A stretch of 64,000 nt of DNA from Leifsonia shinshuensis (GCF_013410375.1 NZ_JACCFL010000001.1:310001-374000), one strand, 5' to 3'; counted from the stretch's first letter, positions 1 to 8,219 are shown. Numbers and translations are program-made. The notes: generated from the letters alone by a model not told the origin.

Positions 1-1112
1 TTGGCGGAGACGATCGACTGCTTGATGTCGTCGAGGAGGTTGAGGCCGAGCACCTTGCGGTCCTCGCTCACGTAGGCGAGGCCGTTGTCGATCGCCTCGG
101 AGACGGTTCGGAGCTGGATCTGCTTGCCGTCCTTGTAGGCCTCGCCGGAGACGAAGGTGCCGTAGGAGCGGCCGAAGACGCTCATCGCGAACTCGGTGCG
201 CCCGGCGCCCATCAGGCCGGCGAAGCCGACGATCTCGCCGCGGCGCACGGTGAAGCTGGAGCCCTTGACCACGAGCCGGTCGGCGACCTGCGGGTGCTGC
301 ACGACCCAGTCGCGGACCTCGAACAGGACCTCGCCGATGTTCGGCGTGCGGTCGGGGAACCGGCTCTCGAGCGTGCGGCCGACCATCCCGCGGATGATGC
401 GGTCCTCGTCCACGCCGTCGCCCTTGACGTCGAGGGTCTCGATCGCGCGGCCGTCGCGGATGATCGTGATCTGGTCGGCGACCTTCTCGATCTCGTTGAG
501 CTTGTGGCTGATGATGATGGAGCTGACGCCCTTGTGCTTCAGACCGACGATGAGGTCGAGCAGGTGGGCGGACTCCGCCTAGTTCAGCGCGGCGGTCGGC
601 TCGTCGAGGATGAGGAGCTTGACGTCCTTGTTGAGCGCCTTGGCGATCTCGACGAGCTGCTGCTTGCCGACGCCGATGTTCTTGATCTGGGTGTCCGGGT
701 CGTCGCTCAGGCCCACGCGGGCGAGCAGCTCGACGGCGCGGCGCTTGGCCTCGTTCCAGTCGATGACGCCGCCGCGCCCCGGCTCGTTGCCGAGGAAGAT
801 GTTCTCGGTGATCGAGAGCTCGGGGATGAGCGCGAGCTCCTGGTGGATGATGACGATGCCGCGCTGCTCGGACGAGCGGATGTCCTTGAACCGCATCACC
901 TCGCCCTGGTAGACGATGTCGCCCGTATAAGTCCCGAACGGGTAGACGCCGGACAGGACCTTCATCAGCGTGGACTTGCCCGCGCCGTTCTCGCCGCAGA
1001 TGGCGTGGATCTCGTTGGCGTGGACGGTGAGGGAGACATCCTCGAGCGCCTTCACGCCCGGGAACTCCTTGGTGATCGCGCGCATCTGCAGGATGACTGC
1101 GTTCGACGGCAT
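1..1112 (-). pseudogene. Sugar ABC transporter ATP-binding protein, interrupted by an in-frame TAG; runs off the window
   Basis: This encodes the cytoplasmic ATPase of a CUT2-type sugar importer (MmsA/XylG/RbsA-like, two fused ATPase domains). Starting at 1112 the first domain is normal: Walker [11 protein letters not shown]-loop IIHQELAL, signature VGKQQ and Walker [12 protein letters not shown]. The amber codon at 579-581 follows TAALN, where family members usually have Glu (GAG). Read past the stop, the same frame stays open to base 1 and gives family sequence: the H-loop region SIIISHKLNEIE, then the second domain with IVGFAGLMGAGRTE and AYVSEDRKVLGL. One G-to-T change would restore it, so it is a fresh nonsense mutation, a sequencing error or an unusual readthrough. 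The ROK regulator gene lies upstream on the same strand. Confidence 0.8.
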
Positions 1113-1173
1113 CGTCGCTCCTTGGTGTGCTGTTCGGGCTGGGTCCCCGCTGTGCGGGTGCGTGGGTTGCGCC

Positions 1174-1208
1174 TAAGTAGTAAACGCTAAATTCAGTCTT
1201 GACGTCAA
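1174..1208 (-). promoter_or_regulatory. Candidate promoter/operator of the sugar ABC unit
   Basis: The 213-base gap between the ROK gene and the ABC ATPase is GC-rich except for this AT-rich patch. On the minus strand it reads TTGACG (1208-1203), then after 18 bases TTTACT as a possible -10. The -35 lies in the perfect palindrome TTGACGTCAA (1199-1208). The stretch TTTAGCGTTTACTACTTA next to it resembles the AT-rich half-sites that ROK repressors bind. Binding by the adjacent ROK protein is inferred from position only. Confidence 0.35.
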
Positions 1209-1325
1209 ATAGTGAAGACAACGGATCGGTAACGACGAGGTGGACCGCACGGTCCACCGGTGGCGGCCAGTGGCCCACCGGCTTCGGCGCCTGCGCCCGC
1301 GCCCGCGTCCGCGCGTCCCGGAGGG

Positions 1326-2516
1326 CTATTCGTTGCCGTCGAGGGCGCCCTGGATGACCAGGGCCGCGGCGCCGAGCGACTCGGCGCGGTCGCCGAGCGA
1401 GGAGATCCGCACGATCGTCGTCTCGGCGATGACGGGGATCGCGTTGCGCTGGATGCCGCGCCGGATCGGCCCGAGCAGGGCGTCGCCGAGCCCGACCAGC
1501 GGTCCGCCGATGAGCACCAGCTCCGGGTTGATGACGTTGGCGATGTTGCCGATCGCCTGCCCGATCGCGGTGCCGGCGTCGCTCACCACGCGCAGCACGG
1601 CGGGGTCGCGTTCGCGTCCCCGCTGCAGGATGTCAGCGGTGCTGACCGGCGCGTTCACCCCGTGGCCGAGCGTCTCGATCATCACGCTCGTGGACGCGAT
1701 CGTCTCCAGGCAGCCGCGGTTGCCGCAGCGGCAGATGACGCCCTGCTCGGCGACCGGGGTGTGCCCGAGCTCGCCCGTGATCCCGAGGAACCCGTAGTAC
1801 GGCAGGCCGTTGAGGATCAGCCCGGCGCCGATGCCGGTGCCGATCTTGACGAAGATCAGGTTGCGGACCCCGCGGTTGGCGCCCCAGGTGACCTCGGCGA
1901 GGGCGCCGAGGTTGGCGTCGTTGTCCACGACCACCGGGAACCGGAACGCCTCCTCCAGGTCGCGCAGTCGCACACCGACCCACTCCGGGAGGATGGCGCC
2001 CTGGAGCACCGTTCCCGTGCGCCGGTCGATGGGGCCGGGGATGCCGATCCCGACCGCGAGCACCGAGAGCCGGTCATGCGCGCCGGCCACGAGCATCCGG
2101 TCGAGGAGCGCCGCCGCCTGGAGCACGGCGCCGGGGACGTCGTAGCCGAGCGGCAGCGCCATCGCCTCCTCGGCGATCACCTCGTAGCCGAGGGTCGAGA
2201 GCACGATGCGCACGTGCCTGCGGCCGAAGTCCACCCCGACCGCGATGTCACCCGTGTCGGTCAGCTGCACCAGCAGCGCCCGGCGGCCGCTCGAGGTCAC
2301 CGGCGAGGTCGCCACGACGCCCTTGACCGCCATGTCCCGCACGATGTTGGAGACGGTGGCGGTGGAGAGTCCCGTCCCGCGCGCCAGCTCTGCCTGGGTG
2401 GATGGTCCGTTGGCCAGGAGGAACTCGACGAGCCGCTCCTGGTTCAAGTGCCTCAGCGCGCCCTGCGACCCGGGATTGCGTGCGCCACGCGGGGGAAGAC
2501 CCGGAGTGGCGGTCAT
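1326..2516 (-). CDS. ROK family transcriptional regulator
   Basis: A 396-residue repressor of the NagC/XylR ROK type, which usually senses a sugar and controls its uptake genes. An N-terminal winged helix-turn-helix (about residues 25-75, TQAELARGTGLSTATVSNIV) precedes an ASKHA sugar-kinase-like fold. It has the ROK signature (KIGTGIGAGLILNG followed by GELGH) and the zinc motif CRCGNRGCLE near residues 262-272. The frame stays open far upstream, but the ATG at 2516 (MTATPG) places the HTH where the family has it, so the extension is rejected. The likely target is the downstream ABC importer operon. The sugar cannot be told from sequence. Confidence 0.9.
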   Translation of the reverse strand: MTATPGLPPRGARNPGSQGALRHLNQERLVEFLLANGPSTQAELARGTGLSTATVSNIVRDMAVKGVVATSPVTSSGRRALLVQLTDTGDIAVGVDFGRRHVRIVLSTLGYEVIAEEAMALPLGYDVPGAVLQAAALLDRMLVAGAHDRLSVLAVGIGIPGPIDRRTGTVLQGAILPEWVGVRLRDLEEAFRFPVVVDNDANLGALAEVTWGANRGVRNLIFVKIGTGIGAGLILNGLPYYGFLGITGELGHTPVAEQGVICRCGNRGCLETIASTSVMIETLGHGVNAPVSTADILQRGRERDPAVLRVVSDAGTAIGQAIGNIANVINPELVLIGGPLVGLGDALLGPIRRGIQRNAIPVIAETTIVRISSLGDRAESLGAAALVIQGALDGNE

Positions 2517-2618
2517 GCGATAAGAGTGAATGATCGCTGAGATGTAGTCAAGTTGTGAACGTAACGGTTCGGCCTGGACGGCTGCGAAGGTGTTCAGGCG
2601 CCCTGCCACAATGGATCC

Positions 2619-3434
2619 ATGCCCATCCTGAACAAGGACATGCAGGTCTGCATCTCGCTCTCCGGCCGCCCGAGCAACATCGGCACGCGGTTCCACAACT
2701 TCCTGTACGACGAGCTCGGGCTGAACTTCGTCTACAAGGCGTTCAGCACCGACGACCTGGAGGGCGCGGTCCGCGGCATCCGGGCGCTCGGCTTCCGCGG
2801 CTGCTCGGTGTCGATGCCGTTCAAGGAGGCGATCATCCCGCTGGTCGACAACCTCGAGCCGTCGGCGCTCGCGATCGAGTCGGTCAACACCGTCGTCAAC
2901 GAGGACGGCCTGCTCACCGCGTCCAACACCGACTACGAGGCCGTGGCCCAGCTCCTCGCCGAGCACGCCGTCGACCCCGCGTCGCGGGTGATCCTGCGCG
3001 GCTCCGGCGGTATGGCCAAGGCCGTCGTCGCGGCCTTTCGCGGAGCCGGGTTCGACGACCTCACCGTGCTGGCGCGGAACGAGGCGGCGGGGAACGCCCT
3101 GGCCGAGAAGTACGGCTACTCCTGGACGGCGGCGGAGCCCGCGCCCGACTTCGACGTCATCGTGAACGTCACGCCGCTCGGCATGCGCGGCGCCGACGAG
3201 GACACGGTCGCGTTCGACCACGAGTTCGTCGACCGCGCCGCCGTCGTCTTCGACGTGGTCGCGTTCCCCTCGGAGACACCGCTCATCGCGGCGGGACGCG
3301 CCGCGGGCAAGCGGCTCATCACCGGCGCGGAGGTGATCGCGCTGCAGGCGGCGCGGCAGTTCGAGCGGTACACCGGCGTCGCGCTCACCCCGGACCAGGT
3401 GGCCAGGGCGTCGGAGTTCTCCCGCGCCGAGTGA
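2619..3434 (+). CDS. Shikimate dehydrogenase family protein (SDH-like)
   Basis: A 271-residue protein of the AroE superfamily. It has an N-terminal substrate domain with SVSMPFKE (the catalytic-Lys region), then a Rossmann domain (VILRGSGGMAKAVVAAF). It ends at normal length. The divergent N-terminus (MPILNKDMQVCISLSGRP) fits the SDH-like subgroup (Haemophilus HI0607 type), which has weak shikimate activity and unclear true substrates, better than canonical AroE. There is no clear Shine-Dalgarno; CACAAT lies 6 bases before the ATG. It is followed 16 bases later by the OhrR-like regulator, probably in one transcript. Confidence 0.8.
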   Translation: MPILNKDMQVCISLSGRPSNIGTRFHNFLYDELGLNFVYKAFSTDDLEGAVRGIRALGFRGCSVSMPFKEAIIPLVDNLEPSALAIESVNTVVNEDGLLTASNTDYEAVAQLLAEHAVDPASRVILRGSGGMAKAVVAAFRGAGFDDLTVLARNEAAGNALAEKYGYSWTAAEPAPDFDVIVNVTPLGMRGADEDTVAFDHEFVDRAAVVFDVVAFPSETPLIAAGRAAGKRLITGAEVIALQAARQFERYTGVALTPDQVARASEFSRAE

Positions 3435-3450
3435 CGGGACGGAGCCTAGA

Positions 3451-3897
3451 ATGACCGACGTGTCCGAAGACCTCCTCGCCCTGGAGAACCAGGTCTGCTT
3501 CGGTCTCGCCGTCGCCGCGCGCAGCGTGATCGCCCTGTACCGGCCGGTGCTGGAGCCGCTCAACCTGACCCACCCGCAGTACCTCGTCATGCTCGCGCTC
3601 TGGGAGCGCGAGCCGCGCTCGGTGCGGGAGCTCAGCGACGCGCTGCAGCTGGAGCCGGCGACCCTCTCCCCGCTGCTGAAGCGCCTGGAGGCGACCGGCT
3701 ACGTCGAGCGCAGGCGCTCGGCCGCCGACGAGCGCGCGCTGGAGGTCACGCTCACCCCGGCCGGGCGCGAGCTCCGCGCCGAGGCCGAGAAGATCCCGCC
3801 GCGGATCGTCGAGCGGCTCGGGCTGCCGATGGAGGACATCCTGAACCTCCGGGAGAGCCTGCGCACCATCATCGCCGCGGCCGTCCGCGAGCGCTGA
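3451..3897 (+). CDS. MarR family regulator, OhrR-like
   Basis: A 148-residue winged-helix repressor. The N-terminus (LENQVCFGLAVAARSV, then NLTHPQYLVMLALWE) closely matches OhrR, where the Cys of NQxCF is the peroxide-sensing residue. The DNA-binding helix (LEPATLSPLLKRLEATGYV) and wing (RRSAADERALEVTLT) follow. The known OhrR family represses ohr, an organic-peroxide reductase, through oxidation of this Cys. No ohr gene is in the window. It lies 16 bases after the SDH-like gene, and a palindrome 290 bases downstream (4184-4205) is a candidate target. Confidence 0.88.
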   Translation: MTDVSEDLLALENQVCFGLAVAARSVIALYRPVLEPLNLTHPQYLVMLALWEREPRSVRELSDALQLEPATLSPLLKRLEATGYVERRRSAADERALEVTLTPAGRELRAEAEKIPPRIVERLGLPMEDILNLRESLRTIIAAAVRER

Positions 3898-3940
3898 GGC
3901 CCGAGAGCCGAGAGCGCTGAACGCCCTCGCGGGCGAGCGG

Positions 3941-4162
3941 TCAGGCCGCGACCGGGCAGACCAGCCGGGTGGCGTCGCGCTGTCCCTCGGGCCGGAGCAC
4001 GGAGTGCTCGGTCATCGGGCGACCGCACATCGGGCACGGCGCGGCCGCCGAGCGGAGGTCCGGTCCCTCGGGATGGCCTGCGCCGAGCTGCGCCGGGCCG
4101 GCGACGCGGATCAGCTTGGCGTTCCAGTTCGCATACCACTGAGCGAAGCGACCGGACATCAC
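3941..4162 (-). CDS. Small zinc-ribbon-like protein, function unknown
   Basis: A 73-residue protein (72 if the next Met is used) convergent with the OhrR-like gene. The first 35 residues are basic and aromatic (RFAQWYANWNAKLIRV). The C-terminal half carries CPMCGRPM and a later single Cys (LVCPVAA), so only three Cys are visible and metal binding is uncertain. I do not recognise a named family. The AT-rich palindrome just upstream of its start suggests it is the target of a MarR-type repressor, most simply the neighbouring OhrR-like protein. Confidence 0.6.
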   Translation of the reverse strand: MMSGRFAQWYANWNAKLIRVAGPAQLGAGHPEGPDLRSAAAPCPMCGRPMTEHSVLRPEGQRDATRLVCPVAA

Positions 4163-4183
4163 GATTCTCCTACCGACATTCTT

Positions 4184-4205
4184 ATTCGTTAGTGTACTAA
4201 CTAAT
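4184..4205. promoter_or_regulatory. MarR-type operator palindrome
   Basis: A 22-base near-perfect inverted repeat of pattern ATTnnTTAGTnnACTAAnnAAT in an AT-rich patch between the divergent 73-residue gene and the MerR gene. MarR-family sites are typically AT-rich palindromes of about this length that overlap the promoter of the controlled gene. The OhrR-like gene two positions away is the obvious candidate regulator; this is inferred. Confidence 0.65.
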
Positions 4206-4254
4206 AGTGTAGCGCGGTTTGACCATGACCCGGGGGTCAGGGTTTACGCTGACG

Positions 4255-4280
4255 GCGGAGCGGAAACGTCTGCGCTCCGC
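4255..4280. repeat. Inverted repeat before the MerR-type gene
   Basis: GCGGAGCG and CGCTCCGC form a perfect 8-base inverted repeat with a 10-base spacer, ending 10 bases before the MerR start. MerR proteins bind inverted repeats in their own promoters, so this may be an autoregulatory site. It could equally be a hairpin in the leader. Confidence 0.4.
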
Positions 4281-4290
4281 GAGGTGGGAC

Positions 4291-4704
4291 ATGCAGATCG
4301 GAGAACTGGCCGAGCGCGCCGGCGTCACGGTGAAGGCCGTCCGCTACTACGAGCGCCTCGGACTGCTCGCGCCGCGGCGGCTGTCGAACGGCTACCGCGA
4401 CTACGACGACGCCCAGCTGCGCGCGGTGCGCGAGATCCGCGACCTCGCCGCCACCGGCATCCCGCCCGGCAAGGCGGCGCCCTTCGTGGCCTGCCTCGGC
4501 GCCGGCCACGCGCGCAGCGACGAGTGCCCCGCCTCGGTCGCCGCCTACCTCGACGGCCTCGCCGAGGTGGAGGCCGCGATCGCCGTGCTGGAGGCGCGGC
4601 GCGAGCAGCTGGCCCGGCGGCTCGCCTCCGCGACGGGCGACCTGTCCGCCCTGCCCGGCGCCCCGGACACCGGCTGCGGCTGCACGGTCGGCGCCCGCGC
4701 CTGA
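4291..4704 (+). CDS. MerR family transcriptional regulator
   Basis: A 137-residue regulator. The ATG at 4291 gives the canonical MerR start MQIGELAERAGVTVKAVRYY; upstream in-frame codons would add a non-homologous tail. The N-terminal winged helix covers residues 1-70 and an antiparallel dimerisation helix (LAEVEAAIAVLEARREQL) follows. Cys occurs at DEC in the middle and as CGC near the C-terminus, which could bind metal or sense redox state, but the spacing does not match CueR or MerR exactly. No metal transporter lies nearby, so the signal is unknown. Confidence 0.85.
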   Translation: MQIGELAERAGVTVKAVRYYERLGLLAPRRLSNGYRDYDDAQLRAVREIRDLAATGIPPGKAAPFVACLGAGHARSDECPASVAAYLDGLAEVEAAIAVLEARREQLARRLASATGDLSALPGAPDTGCGCTVGARA

Positions 4705-4855
4705 CCCCGCAGGATCATCCCACGGGATGACCCGGTCCCGACCTCGGGCCGATGTCCGCCGGGCGCGCCCCGGCTTGACTCGATGTCGTGGCCGGCCGCA
4801 TGCAGGGGCGGGCCGCTCCCGACCGGCCGGACGGCCGGCGGAGGAGGGGAGACCG

Positions 4856-5080
4856 ATGACCACGCTGGGGCACCGCCACCACCAGGGGGGACTGGTGCGA
4901 GCACGGGGAACGCTCGCGGGCGTGGCGGACAACGCCTACCTCAGGCTGCTCTCGCTGCTGGTCATCCTCGCGGCCGGCGCCGCGCTGCTGGTTCTCGCGA
5001 TCGGATTCGCGCTCGACGTGGTCGTGCCGCTGGTCTTCGGGAACGAACTGCGCGCGCTGGCCGTGCTCCTGCCGCACTGA
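4856..5080 (+). CDS. Small membrane protein, unknown
   Basis: A 74-residue protein with a good ribosome site (GGAGGAGGGG) before the ATG. The first 30 residues are His/Arg-rich and cytoplasmic in character, then comes one long hydrophobic stretch (LLSLLVILAAGAALLVLAIG) and a second, weaker one. No family is recognised. The 150-base gap upstream holds the palindrome TCATCCCACGGGATGA at 4715-4730, a possible operator. Confidence 0.6.
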   Translation: MTTLGHRHHQGGLVRARGTLAGVADNAYLRLLSLLVILAAGAALLVLAIGFALDVVVPLVFGNELRALAVLLPH

Positions 5081-5119
5081 GCCCTCCCCTTTCCGGGCGC
5101 GCGAGCATAGGGTCGCGGC

Positions 5120-5683
5120 ATGTCCCTCGTCTTCTCCGCTCTCGCGTCCCTCGACGGCTACACCGTCGACGCCTCCGGCTCGTTCGACTGGGCCGCACCC
5201 GATGAGGAGGTGCACGCCGCCGTCAACGCCAGGGAGCGCGGGATCGGCACCTATCTCTACGGCCGCCGGATGTTCGAGACGATGCGCGTCTGGCAGGACA
5301 TCGGCGGCGACGAGGTCCCCGCAGTCATGCGGGAGTACGCCGACATCTGGCGCGCGGCCGACAAGATCGTCTACTCCGCGACGCTCAGCGGCGTCACGAC
5401 GCCGCGCACGCGGGTCGAGCCGGCCTTCGACCCCGCGGCCGTCCGGGCCCTGGTGGAGGCCGCGCCCACGGACGTCTCGATCGGCGGCCCCACCCTCGCG
5501 GCGGAGGCCTTCCGCGCCGGCCTCGTCGACGAGGTGCAGCTCTTCCTCGTCCCGGTGTCCGTCGGCGGCGGCACTCCCGCCCTGCCGACCGACCTGATGC
5601 TCCACCTGGAGCTGCGCGAGGAGCACGCGTTCCCGTCCGGGACCGTGATGCTCCGTTACCGGGTCACGCCACCCGCAGGGTGA
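5120..5683 (+). CDS. Dihydrofolate reductase family protein (RibD C-terminal domain)
   Basis: A 187-residue single-domain protein of the RibD_C/DHFR-like fold. The start SLVFSALASLDGYTVDASGSF matches the family's NAD(P)H-binding first strand. DVSIGGPTLAAEAFRAGLVDE is the conserved glycine-rich cofactor loop, and LFLVPVSVGGGTPALP the C-terminal motif. Members are stand-alone reductases of unknown substrate, not true folate reductases. It overlaps the 3' end of the convergent next gene by 20 bases. Confidence 0.85.
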   Translation: MSLVFSALASLDGYTVDASGSFDWAAPDEEVHAAVNARERGIGTYLYGRRMFETMRVWQDIGGDEVPAVMREYADIWRAADKIVYSATLSGVTTPRTRVEPAFDPAAVRALVEAAPTDVSIGGPTLAAEAFRAGLVDEVQLFLVPVSVGGGTPALPTDLMLHLELREEHAFPSGTVMLRYRVTPPAG

Positions 5684-6227
5684 CGCTGGGCCGGTCGAGC
5701 GCGAACTCCAGGTCGCTCACGGTGACGCCGTGCTCGCCCAGGATGGCGACCGGGTAGAAGAACGCGTCGTACGCGGTGCCGGTGCCGGGCAGGTGCACGC
5801 CGTCCGCCTCGAACGGCAGCGGGTGACCGGAGGTGCGCGTGACCAGGTCGCCGTCGTCGCCGAGCTCGACCGAGACCGATCGGGTGGCCGCGCCGCGCTC
5901 CAGGAAGCTCCAGCTCATCGCCGGCAGGCGGACGTCGATGGTCGCCCGGTAGACGTCGCGCTGCTCGCTGAGCAGCCCGGCGGCCCAGCCGACGGTCTCG
6001 CTGGCCCCGTTGAGCAGCATCCACCCGTTCATCGCGGAGGTGAGGACGAGCAGCCCGGAGCCCTCGCCGAGGTGCGGGTTCTCGCACCAGGAGAACTGCT
6101 CGTCGAGGATCTCCGCCTCGAGCTCGGTCGCCACGGCGCGAGCCGGGCCGGCGGGCAGGAAGATCCAGCTCCCGCTCGCGAACACGTCGAAGAGCGGCTC
6201 GCTCAGCACCGGGACGTCCTCGGACAC
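5664..6227 (-). CDS. Conserved hypothetical protein
   Basis: A 187-residue soluble protein with a GTG start (VSEDVPVLSEPLFDVFASG). It lacks a signal peptide or membrane segments. It is acidic and rich in beta-strand-like alternation, with no recognised catalytic motif. The family is not known to me. Codon use matches its neighbours, which supports a real gene. Confidence 0.65.
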   Translation of the reverse strand: MSEDVPVLSEPLFDVFASGSWIFLPAGPARAVATELEAEILDEQFSWCENPHLGEGSGLLVLTSAMNGWMLLNGASETVGWAAGLLSEQRDVYRATIDVRLPAMSWSFLERGAATRSVSVELGDDGDLVTRTSGHPLPFEADGVHLPGTGTAYDAFFYPVAILGEHGVTVSDLEFALDRPSVTLRVA

Positions 6228-6316
6228 GCGACGATTCTACGGCGCGGCGATCCGCCGGGGCCGGGGTGCTTCGGGAGGCGTGGCTCGAGGGGCCCGTCGA
6301 TGGCTCACCGACGGGC

Positions 6317-7738
6317 TCAGGCCTCCGCCGCGCCGGTCGCGAGCCGGTCGACGCGGCGCAGCGAGCGGTCCACGAGCGTGATGACCAGGAACAGAGCGCT
6401 CGCGCCGAGCATGAACCAGGCCAGATCGTGCAGCCCTGCCGTGTCGGCGGTGGTGTGGAAGAAGGCGCCCGTCGCCGCCGACGCGAGCATCGCGCCCACG
6501 TACATGAAGGTGCGCAGCAGTCCGGAGGTCGCGCCCATCCGGGCCGGGTCGGCCTGGTGGTACAGCGTGTTCTGGATGGCGAGGTTCACCAGCCCCTGCG
6601 GCACGCCGACGACCACCGCGATGAGGACGAGGAACCAGAGCGCGGCCTCCGGTCCGACCAGGAGCAGCAGCACCGCCATCACCACCTGACCGGCGGCGCC
6701 GACGAGGAGCTTCCAGCGGATCTCCGGGCGACGGCCGAACACGGACGCCACCAGGATCCCGATGCCGAAGGTCGGCAGCAGGATGAGCCCGGCCGCCGCC
6801 GGGGAGAGACCGCGCCCGCCCTCCAGCCACTGCGTGAAGCCGTAGAGGTAGCAGTACGAGACGGTCGCCGCCAGCACTCCGCGCGCGTAGGTGATGAGCA
6901 GAGGGACGTTGCCGGCGAAGACCCGGACGTCGATGAACGGGTCGGGCCGGCGCAGCTCCCACAGCGCGAACGCCGCGCCGAGGACCGCGGCCAGCGCGAG
7001 GAGCCAGAGCTGGGCGAGGCGGATGTCCATGAGGAACAGCAGGAGGGACACCAGCGTGCCCGCGAACAGCGCGATCCCGAGGTAGTCCAGCCGGCTGCGG
7101 GCGGGCCGGTCCGCGTCCGTCCGGCTCGGATCGAGCGCCGTGGTCCGCGGAAGGAAGAGGAGGCTGAGCACCAGCGACGCCAGCGCGAGCGGGATGTTGA
7201 CCGCGAAGGTGGCGCGCCAGCCGCCCACCTGGATCAGGAGGCCGCCGAGCGTCGGCCCGATCACCGCGATCGTCTGCGTCGTCACCGAGAGCGCGGTCAG
7301 CACGCCCGCCGGGCTCCGCATCCCCGTGCGGGTGGCCTCGCTGCGGATCAGGTACATCGCGGCCGGATAGCCCGCGCAGGTGCCGAAGCCGAGGATGACG
7401 CGCGCGACGACGAGGATCGCGATGTTCGGCGCGAAGACGCCGATCACTCCGGCGAGCCCGGTGAGGATCGCCCCCGCGATGGAGAGCCGGCGCGGGCCGA
7501 ACATGTCCACCAGCCGCCCGACGAGCGGCTGGCCGATCGAGGTCGCCAGGTAGAGCGACGACACCAGCCATGCCGTCTGGGAGGCCGGTGCGCCGAGCGC
7601 TGTCGCGATCGGGACGAGCGCGACGGCGATGATGGACGAGTTCACCGGGTTGAGCACGGCGCCGATCATCATCGGCGCGAGCAGCCGCCGGTCGAAGCGG
7701 TCCGCCGGACCGGGCTTGGCGGCGATGAGGTCGATCAC
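6317..7738 (-). CDS. MFS drug-efflux-type transporter (DHA2-like)
   Basis: A 473-residue membrane transporter with about 14 hydrophobic segments, the DHA2 layout. LVGRLVDMFGPRRLSI fits the MFS motif A loop after TM2, and GFGTCAGYPAAMYLIRSE lies in the TM4-5 region. The start is GTG at 7738, overlapping the stop of the upstream marR gene by four bases (GTGA), so the two are translationally coupled. MarR-MFS pairs usually form drug or phenolic efflux units repressed by the MarR. The substrate is unknown. Confidence 0.88.
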   Translation of the reverse strand: MIDLIAAKPGPADRFDRRLLAPMMIGAVLNPVNSSIIAVALVPIATALGAPASQTAWLVSSLYLATSIGQPLVGRLVDMFGPRRLSIAGAILTGLAGVIGVFAPNIAILVVARVILGFGTCAGYPAAMYLIRSEATRTGMRSPAGVLTALSVTTQTIAVIGPTLGGLLIQVGGWRATFAVNIPLALASLVLSLLFLPRTTALDPSRTDADRPARSRLDYLGIALFAGTLVSLLLFLMDIRLAQLWLLALAAVLGAAFALWELRRPDPFIDVRVFAGNVPLLITYARGVLAATVSYCYLYGFTQWLEGGRGLSPAAAGLILLPTFGIGILVASVFGRRPEIRWKLLVGAAGQVVMAVLLLLVGPEAALWFLVLIAVVVGVPQGLVNLAIQNTLYHQADPARMGATSGLLRTFMYVGAMLASAATGAFFHTTADTAGLHDLAWFMLGASALFLVITLVDRSLRRVDRLATGAAEA

Positions 7739-8175
7739 GGACGCACCAGCTTCTCGATGAGCGCGGTCGCCGCGAGGATGGTCCGGCGCTCCTCCTCGGT
7801 GAGCCGGTCCTCCATCGCGTGCGCGAGCCACTCGCGGCGGGCGTCGAGGTTGCCGCTCTCCGCCTCCCGGCCGGCGTCGGTCAGCGAGACGAGCTGGCGG
7901 CGGCCGTCGGTCGGGTCCGGCGTGCGGGTCACCAGGCCGAGCTCCTCGAGCGATGCGATGGTGGTCGCCATCGACTGCGGCCGGACGCCCTCCAGCTCGG
8001 CGAGGCGGGAGGCGGTGCCGGCCTCGCCTTTGCCGATGCGCGCGAGCGCGGACGACTGCTGCGCGCTCAGCCCGGCGCCCTCGGTCGCCACCTCCCGGAG
8101 GCGGCGGCGGAGGCGGGCGAACGCGACGCGGAGGTCGAGCGCCGCGCGGACGGAGGAGGCGGAGGGATCGGGCAT
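7735..8175 (-). CDS. MarR family transcriptional regulator
   Basis: A 146-residue winged-helix protein: recognition region AELEGVRPQSMATTIASLEELGLV and wing RTPDPTDGRRQLVSLTDAG are typical. It is the first gene of a two-gene unit with the MFS exporter. Three tandem palindromes lie directly upstream (8181-8219), between this gene and the divergent permease. It therefore probably represses its own operon and perhaps the permease. Confidence 0.9.
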   Translation of the reverse strand: MPDPSASSVRAALDLRVAFARLRRRLREVATEGAGLSAQQSSALARIGKGEAGTASRLAELEGVRPQSMATTIASLEELGLVTRTPDPTDGRRQLVSLTDAGREAESGNLDARREWLAHAMEDRLTEEERRTILAATALIEKLVRP

Positions 8176-8180
8176 ATCGT

Positions 8181-8219
8181 CAGTCTAACTGATCAGTCCG
8201 AACTGTGCAGTCTGAACTG
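8181..8219. promoter_or_regulatory. Triple palindromic operator in the marR/permease divergon
   Basis: Three copies of CAGT-n(3-4)-ACTG occur in phase: CAGTCTAACTG (8181-8191), CAGTCCGAACTG (8194-8205) and CAGTCTGAACTG (8208-8219). Starts are 13 and 14 bases apart. They fill the 82-base gap between divergent starts at 8175 and 8258. The regular spacing suggests cooperative binding by the adjacent MarR. Confidence 0.72.

Noticed and set aside
2517..3590. N-terminal extension of the ROK regulator to a 754-residue protein
   Set aside because: The extension is antisense to the SDH-like and OhrR-like genes and lacks family similarity; the HTH begins normally from 2516.
3922..3935. Hairpin CGCCC-TCGC-GGGCG between the OhrR-like and 73-residue genes as a terminator
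   Set aside because: The stem is only 5 bases, common by chance at this GC content.
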